Below, one piece after another: positions 46,249 to 54,951 of a stretch of 64,000 bases of DNA; position 1 is the stretch's first letter; each line of letters starts with the position of its first letter. The DNA is taken from NCBI GenBank assembly GCA_002731275.1, contig PCBK01000123.1, positions 1-64,000 on the forward strand. Direction: 5' to 3'. The translations under genes and the position numbers were made by a program. Under the pieces are notes generated by a model. It was given only the letters and a program-made list of their open reading frames with translations, was not told the origin of the DNA and ran no database searches. The stretch comes from Deltaproteobacteria bacterium. GTDB taxonomy: Bacteria; Myxococcota_C; UBA6777.

Positions 46249-46837
46249 ATGAACACAGACATACCACAACTGGAGTGAGCACTTTGAGCTTCATCTCTTG
46301 GAGCTTCCAAAATACTTGAAGAAGTTCGAGGACTCAAACGGTGAACTCGAACAATGGAGGGCCTTTTTGAAGGAGGGCAAAGACATGACACAAGAACAAA
46401 CGAGCAAGTGGGCAAAACCTGAGATCGAAAAAGCATGGGAGGAGCTTGAGAAACTGAGTAAGGATCCAAAGCTTCGTCTGCTCTATGACTCTCGGATGAA
46501 GCAAATTCTCGATGAACAGGCCCGGCATGACACCGCAATACAAGAAGGGCTCGAAAAAGGTCTACAGCAAGGACTTGAGCAGGGACTTGAAAAAGGTCTA
46601 CAGCAAGGACTTGAGCAAGGACTTGAAAAAGGCTTGCAGCAGGGACTTGAGCAGGGACTTGAGCAGGGACTTGAAAAAGGACTACAACAAGGTCGGGAGG
46701 TTGGCATCAAAGAAGGGATGTTACATAGCGCGAAGATGCTGTTGGAAGCCGGAATGGCTTTATCCGAAATTTCCAAACTTCTCCAGGTCTCCGAGGAAGA
46801 GTTACAGCCTCTCCTCAGCGAAAGCGAACAAAGTTAA
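46249..46837 (+). pseudogene. Rpn/PD-(D/E)XK nuclease-transposase family gene with its core deleted
   Basis: The ATG at 46249 reads MNTDIPQLE and stops. From about 46271, one base out of frame, an open stretch encodes SEHFELHLLELPKYLKKF and about 170 further residues. These match the C-terminal part of Rpn-type (recombination-promoting nuclease) proteins: ELPKY, WAKPEIEKAWEELEKLS, then a Gly-Leu-Glu-Gln run. The N-terminal nuclease domain is missing. I infer an internal deletion that joined start and tail out of frame. A shorter product from TTG at 46298 (179 residues) is conceivable but would lack nuclease residues. The repeat GLEQGLEKGLQQ is encoded by a 36-base tandem repeat of 12-base subunits (46547-46693). 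Confidence 0.65.
46547..46693 (+). repeat. 36-base tandem repeat inside the Rpn relic
   Basis: Period of 36 bases made of 12-base subunits such as GGACTTGAGCAG and GGACTTGAAAAA, encoding GLEQ/GLEK/GLQQ. The near identity of units points to recent slippage. In-frame Gly-Leu-Glu-Gln runs are common at this position in the Rpn family. Confidence 0.75.
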
Positions 46838-47115
46838 ACACGACGATGTGTGATGGTGAAAAAAACCCGGACGAAGCATCCGCTTGTGTTGAGCAAGGGG
46901 GACACTTGTCCGGCGGGTATGTTGAATGAGTCATCCCATTCATCGCCCAAAACGCACCCAAAAGAACAAATACGGGGATACGAAAGGAAAAAGTGACACG
47001 ACATGAATCGTGGCTTTTGTTTCTTCGGGCTTGTAGCAACTGAGCTTTACGTTGGAGGGCAAAGGCTAGAGGCAGGTGATCACAGGCTCAAACAAAAAGT
47101 TCCAACGACAAAGAA

Positions 47116-48192
47116 TTACTGGCAAAGACCAGAGGTGACGAGCAGAAAACCTTTCAACGCGAGCCCCTTGGAACGAACTCCTGTCGCATCGGAGATCGTC
47201 GTTGGCCAACTCTTACATGTCTTGGAGCTGTGCGAATACGAGAACTCATAAGTCGTCCCTGGTGTCACATTGAAAAACACTGCGATCCCTGCAGAGCTCG
47301 TCTGGGGGGTTGGATTTTTCGTGCCCGATGAGGTGATATAGAATGGCCCCTGTCCACTCATCGGCGACATCGAAACACCCACTCCAGACGCGGGATTCTG
47401 TTGGCCATCGTGAACGTCAGCGACAACATGAGCCTTGTTCACCAAATCGATCTGACTCACGCCCATCCCTATCGCGACCTGTTTTGCAGTCTGTTCAGAG
47501 AGCATCCCCACACGATGCGTAAAGTGACCATTCCCATCAAGCGAGGAAGCCGGTACACGAATCGGTACAACAATCGGCGTCATCCCGCTCTTCTCAAAAG
47601 TCACATGATAATCCGTATCGACGGACAATCCCGCGAGCGAAAACTTCCCCGCAGCCGTCCCTGTCGTCGAACACGAGATCGCAGGCTTCTGATACACACA
47701 CACCTTCACACCCCCAACAGGTGGATTGTTTGGTGTAAAGAAATCAAACACAGCGCCCGCCCAAGTAAACGTCTTCTTCGGCGGAGTATCAGGCATCATC
47801 TCGACAACCTTCTCTCCCATCGTCTCAGGTGTCTGCTCCAGATTCTCAGGGACTCCCTCGCTCCCTCCATCCACCCCTGACACGTCTGCCACAGGCTCTT
47901 GTGTGGGTTCAGCACTCTTTTCCCCGACAGACTCCACACCTTGATCAATAGGCGCTTCCAAACCAGGCTCAACAGAGGGTTCCGAAGAGGGCTCAACAGC
48001 CGCATCAGGCGTCTCCGAAGTGTCCTGAATAGGCTCCGCCGTAGCCTCTGTGACCTTCTCTTTCACGGACTCTTTGACAACTTCAGCCGTCTTCTCTGCC
48101 ACCTTCTCAGACGATTCAGGCGGAGAACACGCCCCAAACCAACCAAGGGCAAGGCACAACGTCAACAGACTCACTACACATACACGTTTCAT
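47116..48192 (-). CDS. Lipoprotein with carboxypeptidase-regulatory-like domains
   Basis: 358 residues; GGAG five bases before the ATG. A signal peptide ends FGA-C. An acidic Glu/Pro/Ser/Thr stalk (about 25-135) is followed by a beta-sandwich (about 142-235) with GGVKVCVYQKP, GKFSLAGLSVDTDYHVTF and VVPIRVPA, typical of carboxypeptidase-regulatory-like/transthyretin folds. A second similar domain spans about 255-345 (VVADVHDGQQNPASGV, then GIAVFFNVTPGTTYEF). It lies 40 bases after the last FGE gene on the same strand and may be the final gene of the caspase operon. The 278 bases beyond its stop hold no gene, only weak GC stems. Confidence 0.75.
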   Translation of the reverse strand: MKRVCVVSLLTLCLALGWFGACSPPESSEKVAEKTAEVVKESVKEKVTEATAEPIQDTSETPDAAVEPSSEPSVEPGLEAPIDQGVESVGEKSAEPTQEPVADVSGVDGGSEGVPENLEQTPETMGEKVVEMMPDTPPKKTFTWAGAVFDFFTPNNPPVGGVKVCVYQKPAISCSTTGTAAGKFSLAGLSVDTDYHVTFEKSGMTPIVVPIRVPASSLDGNGHFTHRVGMLSEQTAKQVAIGMGVSQIDLVNKAHVVADVHDGQQNPASGVGVSMSPMSGQGPFYITSSGTKNPTPQTSSAGIAVFFNVTPGTTYEFSYSHSSKTCKSWPTTISDATGVRSKGLALKGFLLVTSGLCQ

Positions 48193-48232
48193 TTTCGCTC
48201 CTCTATATCGTGAATGTTTACAGGTTTATTCG

Positions 48233-50911
48233 CTACTTCTCAGAAAGAGTACGGACAAGACGGACACCATGCACAGATGGCGTCTCAAGATGACCATACG
48301 GATTGTACGTAAGTTTGGTAATATGCGAGAAGTGTCGCTCCGTCTCATCGAAGCCCTTCGGGGGTTGCGCACGATACGACGCTCCTCTTCGCAACCGAAA
48401 ACACGGCGCACACGTCTTATCCTTCTCATCCCACACAGGCTTGCAGGTGTGACACAATGAAGGCGAAGGAACGACAATACGCCCAACAGGATCGGTGTAT
48501 ACTTTGTCAGGCTTGGTTGGATCGACATCGTAAGGTGCGTACGCATCAAACACCCACTCGTATACATTTCCAACGACATCAAAAATCCCCAGGCCAGTCG
48601 GAGCTTTTGTCCCGACAGGCCGTGTCTGTGAATCTGCATCATTAACGTTCCAGGCCTCTCTCCCTGGACGTGCTGCCCAATCCTTTGTCCTGCAAAGATT
48701 CACACGCTTCCCTCCATCGAGCGCCGCAAACTCCCACTCAGCCTCTGTTGGCAAACGATAGCCCAAACACTTCACGTAATCCTTGTTGCCAGATCCTGCG
48801 AACTTTGGCTTCAACTTGCACTGGAATGTCTCAGGTTTCTTCATATCGCCAGCACACACAAAACACTCTTCTAGGCCCTTCTCGCGGGAAAGTGCATTGG
48901 CATAGGCAGCCGCCTGGAACCACGTCACACTCTCCACTGGACAATCCAAGCAAGTCCGAAAACGCGAAGGATTGTAGCCCAACAATGCCTCAAAATCCCG
49001 CTGCCGCACCTCGAAACGTTGGATCATATACCGATACGAAAACGTCACCTTATGCGGTGTCGCGTCGCGCCACGCACAATAATCATCAAGAGCAGGGTTG
49101 GTAGGATTCTTGTATCCTCGCTCCCACACAACAGGCTTGCCTGAGGTATCTCGCGTGGGAACTTCGACCTCAGGGACAGTACACAAACCATCCTTACAGA
49201 TGTGAAACGCTGGACATTTGCGACCACAAGCTCCACAGTGTTCAGCATCACCACGCGTATTGCGACACCCCGCCTCACCACACGCCGAGAGCTTGAGCGC
49301 AGAACAGACCTCGTTGGCTTTTGGCGATGTCCTCGCGATCCTGAATCCATAATAGCTCACCAACGCAGGATCAACAGTGTAACGAAGATCGGGATATTCA
49401 GAGCCCCGAAACCCATTGCGCACCAATATAGGCGGAAAGAAGATATGTCCGCCACGATATGTCTTCTCAAAATCACTATGTTGACCAAATGGATCGACGA
49501 CATCATGCTCAAACAAACGCGTCCCTTTGTCCCACACCCACTCCGCCGCGTTCCCAAGCATATCGTATAATCCCCAAGGATTAGGCTTCTTGGTCGCGAC
49601 AGGGTGAAAGACATCTTTTGCGTTGCCGATATACCAGGCGATTGGACCTAACAACGTAGGATATTGTGTTCCAACATCGAGTGGGAGTGTCTTTGGTTTA
49701 TGTTCATGAAAAACACCATCGGTACCAGCCCTCACAGCGTACCCCCACTCTGCATCTGTGGGCAAACGATATCCCTTGCACTTGTAAATGTTTTCATTCT
49801 TGAAGTGAGGTTTGGCATCACACGAGACATCCGGCGTATTGACCAATCGGCCACACGCATAACACGTCTCTAGTCCACGCAGCTCGGAGATCCGGTTACA
49901 AAAATTCATCGCTTGGTAGAGATTGACATGGTGGACAGGACATTGAGCGACCTCACCTGCACATTTCCAATCCGATGGATCGTAGCCCATCACTTGTTTA
50001 AACCAGCCCCTCGTGACCTCCTGACGCCCCATAAAGAAGGGACGGGTGAGCAAAGCAAAGTGGACCGTCTCACGGTATCGCGGGATCCCAATCACGCCGC
50101 TGTAGAAGTCCCAATCCAGCTCATTGTCAGGCGTCCCTCGCCGATAGGCCCCTGCAGGTAACGGAACCTCCTGACAACGACTCTGTGCACATAATCCACC
50201 TTCTGCGCAGGCGTGACCACACTTGCCACAATGTTGTGAGCTGCTCTCAAGCTTGACACACTCCTTTGCACAAGGCGGCTTGTCACACTGCGAAGAACAC
50301 ATCGTCGTCCCGCTCGGACACACACACTTCCCTTTATGACACGTCGCGCCTTTTGGACAGGCAGCTTGACAGCTCCCACAGTGGGATGGATCTGTTTGTA
50401 GATCGATACATACACAAGGCTGCTCGGGAGAACACTTGCTATCACACAGAACCCGTTGACCAAGGCAAGCTCCACCAACACAGTGACAATTCCCCCAACG
50501 CAACGATCGCAGCCCCTCCGCTTGACAGACCTTATCAAACGCCCCACTCGGACACCTCGATTTTTGCGCACTTGTAATAGAAGGACACTCCTGCGAAAAG
50601 AAGCGATTTTGCACGAGGAGTTCACGAGACACAGACGCTCTGGCACAAACAGGTCTCTCTCCAAGCACCTGACACACCCCCTCCACACAACGCCCGTAAA
50701 AACGTTGGTTGTTACATTCACAGTTGTACTTGCATCGAAAACCATCGTAATTGTCAGAGAGCGAACCGATCCCATCGCCTTCACAGGGAACAGCGAGTTG
50801 GACCTGACACCCAACAGCGAGGAACACCAAGGCCACACACAACGAGACTCGAAGGAGCCTCCGAACATACCAAAACGTGCTCTTTTCTCCGCCCTTTGGC
50901 CTGCGCTTCAT
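48233..50911 (-). CDS. Lipoprotein with two FGE-sulfatase folds (paralogue B)
   Basis: 892 residues. The start ATG overlaps the TGA of the upstream gene (ATGA). A signal peptide ends LAVG-C. Cys-rich modules (about 40-255; HCGSCQAACPKGATC, HCGKCGHACAEGGLC) lead to the first FGE fold (about 250-535), which has RGTPDNE, VTRGWFKQVMG, YRLPTDAEWGYAVRAG, LGNAAEWVWD and a GFRIART end. A second Cys-rich linker follows, then a second FGE fold (about 600-890: YNPSRF, YRLPTEAEWEFAA, VGNVYEWVFD). The cysteines that catalyse formylglycine formation, near the end of the fold, are absent in both. The protein is therefore probably a binding module rather than an enzyme. It faces the cell exterior. Confidence 0.85.
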   Translation of the reverse strand: MKRRPKGGEKSTFWYVRRLLRVSLCVALVFLAVGCQVQLAVPCEGDGIGSLSDNYDGFRCKYNCECNNQRFYGRCVEGVCQVLGERPVCARASVSRELLVQNRFFSQECPSITSAQKSRCPSGAFDKVCQAEGLRSLRWGNCHCVGGACLGQRVLCDSKCSPEQPCVCIDLQTDPSHCGSCQAACPKGATCHKGKCVCPSGTTMCSSQCDKPPCAKECVKLESSSQHCGKCGHACAEGGLCAQSRCQEVPLPAGAYRRGTPDNELDWDFYSGVIGIPRYRETVHFALLTRPFFMGRQEVTRGWFKQVMGYDPSDWKCAGEVAQCPVHHVNLYQAMNFCNRISELRGLETCYACGRLVNTPDVSCDAKPHFKNENIYKCKGYRLPTDAEWGYAVRAGTDGVFHEHKPKTLPLDVGTQYPTLLGPIAWYIGNAKDVFHPVATKKPNPWGLYDMLGNAAEWVWDKGTRLFEHDVVDPFGQHSDFEKTYRGGHIFFPPILVRNGFRGSEYPDLRYTVDPALVSYYGFRIARTSPKANEVCSALKLSACGEAGCRNTRGDAEHCGACGRKCPAFHICKDGLCTVPEVEVPTRDTSGKPVVWERGYKNPTNPALDDYCAWRDATPHKVTFSYRYMIQRFEVRQRDFEALLGYNPSRFRTCLDCPVESVTWFQAAAYANALSREKGLEECFVCAGDMKKPETFQCKLKPKFAGSGNKDYVKCLGYRLPTEAEWEFAALDGGKRVNLCRTKDWAARPGREAWNVNDADSQTRPVGTKAPTGLGIFDVVGNVYEWVFDAYAPYDVDPTKPDKVYTDPVGRIVVPSPSLCHTCKPVWDEKDKTCAPCFRLRRGASYRAQPPKGFDETERHFSHITKLTYNPYGHLETPSVHGVRLVRTLSEK

Positions 50912-53544
50912 GGCTGACTTCCCCCCTGAGCAGCAAAGTGTGTGCGAACAAGCCGAAACCCAACGTGTTTTGGTTGCTCTGTAAAGAGTTTCTCAACTGG
51001 ATTGTTTTGGTTGTGTACGTGGCGTCGGTAACGCACAGCCTCACTTGGAGACAAGTCTTGAAAATGACCTCCACGCAAAATACGATAGCAGGAGAAGCAT
51101 TTGGGATCGTTCACATCCCTTTTCTGCGGACACTGTGCACAGTAACCAAGCTTCGCAACGGAAGGTGTCACAGGGTCCAACGACACGGACTTCAACGCCT
51201 CAGTAGACAAAGCGTAGGTTGGATGAAAGATGTCCCACACCCACTCTCTAACATTGTCGAAGATCTCATGTACACCAAAACCAAAAGCTCTCGATTCACC
51301 GACTTCCACAAGTGTCCCGCGCTCTTCCCTGTCGTAGTAACCCCGGTAATGTTCCCAAGCCAACCAATCGAATCCGCCCTTTTGGCTCTCGCTGTGGTCA
51401 CAAAACGTCCTTCTTCCTCCACCATCGCGAGCGACGTACTCCCACTCCGTCTCTGTTGGTAAACGATACCCTGGACAGGTATAGTAATCCTTTCCCCCAT
51501 TTCCCCGGAACTTCTCCTTCAGTTGACAATAAAAACGCACGCCGTCTTTGGGTGTCCCATGACACTCGTAACAGCTCTCTAGCCCCGCCTGCTTCGAACG
51601 TGCGTTGGCATACCCCAGGGCCTGAAACCACGTCACACTCTCCACAGGACACCTTGGACAAGGATAGTTCGATGGGTTGAAGCCCATCAGCTGAAAGAAC
51701 GACCTCTGCTGGACTTCGAAGATCTCCATATAGAATGAGTGCGACAAACTGACCTTATGTTCGGGTCGATCGTGCATATCACAAAAGTGATGAGCATATG
51801 TTGTTTTCATATTGTAGCCCATCGTCCAAACGATAGGTTTCCCAGCGCCATCAAGTGTCTGCACAAGGACCTCCGGCCGTTTACAACGTCCTCCATCACA
51901 AAATTGCACGTTCGAGCAATGATGCCCACACTGTCCGCAGTGGGCATCATTGCGCAGCGTATCGATACAACCGGAGAGATGGCAGTCGACCAGGCCACTC
52001 TTGGCACACAACGCTTGGTGGGGTAATGTCCTCGCGATACGAAATCCGACCGATCCTGCGTCCAATTCCGTTCCAACACGCATCCTCGCCGATGCACGAA
52101 GCTGAAGCGCCCCACTCAAAAGACTCCCCCCACGCACAAAAGGCGGCGCGATGCCAGAGTATACAGGATCGACAAGTGTTCGACGCTGAAAAGAAGGTGC
52201 GGGTTGCCAAACCCATTCGGCGAGGTTCCCGCGCATATCGAACACACCAAACGCATTCGCCGCCTTTTGCCCCACAGGATGAAGACGCTCACTTGCATTC
52301 GGACGATACCAGCTATATGACGAAAGGTGAGCAGTGTATGTTTCTTTGGAGGACAATGGGAGCGACTTGGGCGCACCGCTAGGGAAAGGATGCTGTGAAC
52401 CTGCGCGAGCGACATACTCCCACTCCGCATCTGTCGGCAAACGATAGCCTCTACAATTGTAAATCTGCTTCCCTGCGAACACCGCCTTCACCTGACATGA
52501 CATCTTCTCCAACCCACCAGACTCACAGACGTAACATTGTTCGAGTGAGGCTTGTGTAGAGAGTCGATTACAGAACGCCATCGCTTGGGCAAGTGAGACC
52601 CCCTGCACGGGACAGGTCATCGCAGCGCCGTCACAAGGCGTTGGCTGTGGTGGAAGCGCCCCCATCACCCTGAGAAACAACCCCCGTGTGACCTCGACAC
52701 GACCGATCGAAAAAGGCCGCGTCAATGTCACGAGATGAACACGCTCACGTTCATGAGGCACACCAGTAGACGCTGTGTATGTCTTCCAATCGAGCTGCTC
52801 GTCGGGTGTTCCCCGCGCAAATGAACCGGGCTTGATCACAGCTTCCTGACATCGCCCCTCTCGACATAGCGTCCCCTCTGCACAGGCATGGCCACATTGG
52901 CCGCAATGTTTGGCATCACGCAAAAGATCAACACATCGTTCGGGACAGGACGTCCCGAAAGGACAAGACACGTCTGTGCAGGTTGTATGGCTAGAAGGAC
53001 ATTGGCAACGTCCTTGTGTGCAGACCTCGCCATCGGCGCAGCTTACTCCACACTCACCGCAGTGCTTTGTATTGCTACGAAGATCAAAACAGGCGCACAA
53101 TTCTCCCTTGCGACATGTCTGACCACAGACCTTCTCCTCTCGCTTACATGGTTGCGTTGTACAAAAACAATCACTCCACACGGACTTTGTACAGGTCTTC
53201 GTGAATGTCCCCGAAGGACAACGTGCAATGGATGACGGAGATAACCCTGGACACAGCGCATCGAACAGGACATTCGAGCGGTGAAGCTCCAACTGCTGGC
53301 CCCCAACAGGACACGCGGACCGCTCTGCGACAACACGACATCGCCCATCCTCACAGTGTGCGTGGTGGCTTTGGGTATGACATTCACAATCTTGCAGACA
53401 CTTATAACCGGATGGATCAAAGGCTTGTGAGAGAACATCTCCAGGCTGACAGGGTCGCGCAGGCACACAGTCGAGCTGTAGCCCACACAATCCAGCCAAC
53501 AACAAGAACGTTGCCACTTGGAGTCTCTTTGTAAGTGAAGGCAT
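50908..53544 (-). CDS. Lipoprotein with two FGE-sulfatase folds (paralogue A)
   Basis: 878 residues from the ATG at 53544, which overlaps the upstream TGA as TGATG (a GTG at 53547 is possible). The layout is the same as its neighbour: signal peptide, Cys-rich modules (about 30-250; HCGECGVSCADGEVC, HCGQCGHACAEGTLC), FGE fold 1 (RGTPDEQ, YRLPTDAEWEYVARAG, RGNLAEWVW, GFRIART), a Cys-rich linker, and FGE fold 2 (YRLPTETEWEYVARDG, FDNVREWVWD, GFRLVRT). Neither fold has the catalytic cysteine pair. The two genes are a tandem duplication, well diverged. The cysteine that would be lipidated is near residue 27 (LQLDC), a weaker lipobox than in paralogue B. Confidence 0.85.
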   Translation of the reverse strand: MPSLTKRLQVATFLLLAGLCGLQLDCVPARPCQPGDVLSQAFDPSGYKCLQDCECHTQSHHAHCEDGRCRVVAERSACPVGGQQLELHRSNVLFDALCPGLSPSSIARCPSGTFTKTCTKSVWSDCFCTTQPCKREEKVCGQTCRKGELCACFDLRSNTKHCGECGVSCADGEVCTQGRCQCPSSHTTCTDVSCPFGTSCPERCVDLLRDAKHCGQCGHACAEGTLCREGRCQEAVIKPGSFARGTPDEQLDWKTYTASTGVPHERERVHLVTLTRPFSIGRVEVTRGLFLRVMGALPPQPTPCDGAAMTCPVQGVSLAQAMAFCNRLSTQASLEQCYVCESGGLEKMSCQVKAVFAGKQIYNCRGYRLPTDAEWEYVARAGSQHPFPSGAPKSLPLSSKETYTAHLSSYSWYRPNASERLHPVGQKAANAFGVFDMRGNLAEWVWQPAPSFQRRTLVDPVYSGIAPPFVRGGSLLSGALQLRASARMRVGTELDAGSVGFRIARTLPHQALCAKSGLVDCHLSGCIDTLRNDAHCGQCGHHCSNVQFCDGGRCKRPEVLVQTLDGAGKPIVWTMGYNMKTTYAHHFCDMHDRPEHKVSLSHSFYMEIFEVQQRSFFQLMGFNPSNYPCPRCPVESVTWFQALGYANARSKQAGLESCYECHGTPKDGVRFYCQLKEKFRGNGGKDYYTCPGYRLPTETEWEYVARDGGGRRTFCDHSESQKGGFDWLAWEHYRGYYDREERGTLVEVGESRAFGFGVHEIFDNVREWVWDIFHPTYALSTEALKSVSLDPVTPSVAKLGYCAQCPQKRDVNDPKCFSCYRILRGGHFQDLSPSEAVRYRRHVHNQNNPVEKLFTEQPKHVGFRLVRTHFAAQGGSQP

Positions 53545-54908
53545 CACAACTCACCTGAAGACAACGTGATCGCTCCTTCAGCAGGGACTTTGGCAGCGGC
53601 CCTGTCCCGAAAGATCCCTTTTGGGGGACATCCAAGTACAGACTTCAGGTGAGCTTGTTTCGTCGGCATCAACCACCACCTCGAAACAATCAACCCTGCG
53701 CCGATCAACACAGCGCTCCCTCCACCGATCAAAGAGACATTCCCTACCATCTGTATCCCAGCGGCCTCAGCGGGGCGGTAGCGTGTCTTATTCTGGCTCT
53801 CAAGGAGAGCGTATAGCCCAGCCCCCACCCCCACCGTCCCCAACAAAGAGGCCGTCACTCCTGTCCAGAACAAGGCTTGGGCAGTGTTCGCTTGTTGTGC
53901 GAGTTTCTTCTGTGCGTTGAGGTCACAGCGTCGCCATTCCCCCAATTGTTGAGGAAGATCGATCGCTGTGACCTGCATCGCGTGGTACATTTGAGGTCTC
54001 GCTTCAGCCTTCAACTGAACATACCACTCCTTCACACTTTGTCGGTTATCAGGAAGCAAAGAGTGCTTTTGCAAGCGCTTGAGTTGGACCTTTTGTCGGG
54101 CTCCTCGCGAGACCTTCTGCAATCTCTTTCGCAACAAACGAAGCTGCTTTTGGCTCTCGACGAGTAAGGCACGGGTTTGTTTGTTCCAAGCGTGTTGTCT
54201 GGAGTGGTGGACAAATGCGGTCGTCGAGCGCCTCATAAACGCCAAAAAGAAGCGCCCTTGAATATACTGTGAGCGCAAACGCAAAACGTGCTGCTGTCGC
54301 CGAAATAAAGTAAAAGAAGCCTTCAAACCACTCCGCTTGTGCAGTTGTAAGGTCAGCTCCATATACCGCCGGAAACAACGCAATCCCCTCAACAAATGTG
54401 TCAGATGGCGCTTGTACCGCTTGATATACGTGAGCAGGTGCTTGTGTTGCTTGCGATCTTTGATGAAGAAGTTGTCCATCGGAGGCGGAAGTGGCGGTCC
54501 AGCCATAGTCAATGCGTGATCTGTGCAAAGCGTTTTCAGCTGAAGTTCATAGCGAGCTTTTTGGATATACGACGATGAAGCTCGCTTTGTGTAGGACAAA
54601 AAATGTCGTTTGGCTTTTGCAAAATCCTGGTAACAACGTCTCCATGTGTGTCTCCGCGCACGGATCAAACAGGCCCCTCTCCGCTTCCTTTGTGCGACCC
54701 CCATACACTGTGTCTGAAGAGAGGAAAAGTTCCTCTCAAGACACCGCTCCGCGAGACGAATATTCTCGAATGTAGAGTAGCTCCCCCTCAACAACCGCCG
54801 GAGCGCTCCAGGGTCATCAGGAGAGTGGCTCATCGCAGCCGCCTCGTACGCTCCTCCGACCACAAGCAAACACACAAAGTAAGCGTGTAACATGAGCCTT
54901 TGGAGCAT
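53544..54908 (-). CDS. Exported helical protein with C-terminal membrane helices
   Basis: 454 residues from the ATG at 54908, which begins a signal-peptide-like stretch (LMLHAYFVCLLVVGG). Longer in-frame starts overlap the caspase gene and add a basic Cys-rich tail. The body (about 40-330) is very basic and helical with His/Arg-rich segments. Two hydrophobic helices near 345-375 and 380-405 (LGTVGVGAGLYALLE, GGGSAVLIGAGLIVS) are joined by a short loop, and a tail follows. Coiled-coil proteins with such paired Gly-rich helices often sit beside caspase or kinase genes in Myxococcota. It is probably a membrane scaffold of the operon; no enzyme motif is seen. Confidence 0.65.
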   Translation of the reverse strand: MLQRLMLHAYFVCLLVVGGAYEAAAMSHSPDDPGALRRLLRGSYSTFENIRLAERCLERNFSSLQTQCMGVAQRKRRGACLIRARRHTWRRCYQDFAKAKRHFLSYTKRASSSYIQKARYELQLKTLCTDHALTMAGPPLPPPMDNFFIKDRKQHKHLLTYIKRYKRHLTHLLRGLRCFRRYMELTLQLHKRSGLKASFTLFRRQQHVLRLRSQYIQGRFFLAFMRRSTTAFVHHSRQHAWNKQTRALLVESQKQLRLLRKRLQKVSRGARQKVQLKRLQKHSLLPDNRQSVKEWYVQLKAEARPQMYHAMQVTAIDLPQQLGEWRRCDLNAQKKLAQQANTAQALFWTGVTASLLGTVGVGAGLYALLESQNKTRYRPAEAAGIQMVGNVSLIGGGSAVLIGAGLIVSRWWLMPTKQAHLKSVLGCPPKGIFRDRAAAKVPAEGAITLSSGEL

Positions 54909-54951
54909 ATACTCGAATGTGTCATCTATGAGACCCAATGTCTTCACCCCC

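Noticed and set aside
46298..46837. Intact small gene starting at TTG 46298
   Set aside because: A conserved family segment (SEHFELHLLELPKY) starts before this codon, and the real promoter, ribosome-binding site and ATG lie upstream in another frame, which fits a deletion relic better.
48233..53544. True formylglycine-generating enzymes activating the sulfatase at 13787
   Set aside because: The catalytic cysteines are missing, the proteins carry export signals, and the sulfatase-like protein's nucleophile loop has Ser residues without the CxPxR motif that FGE modifies.
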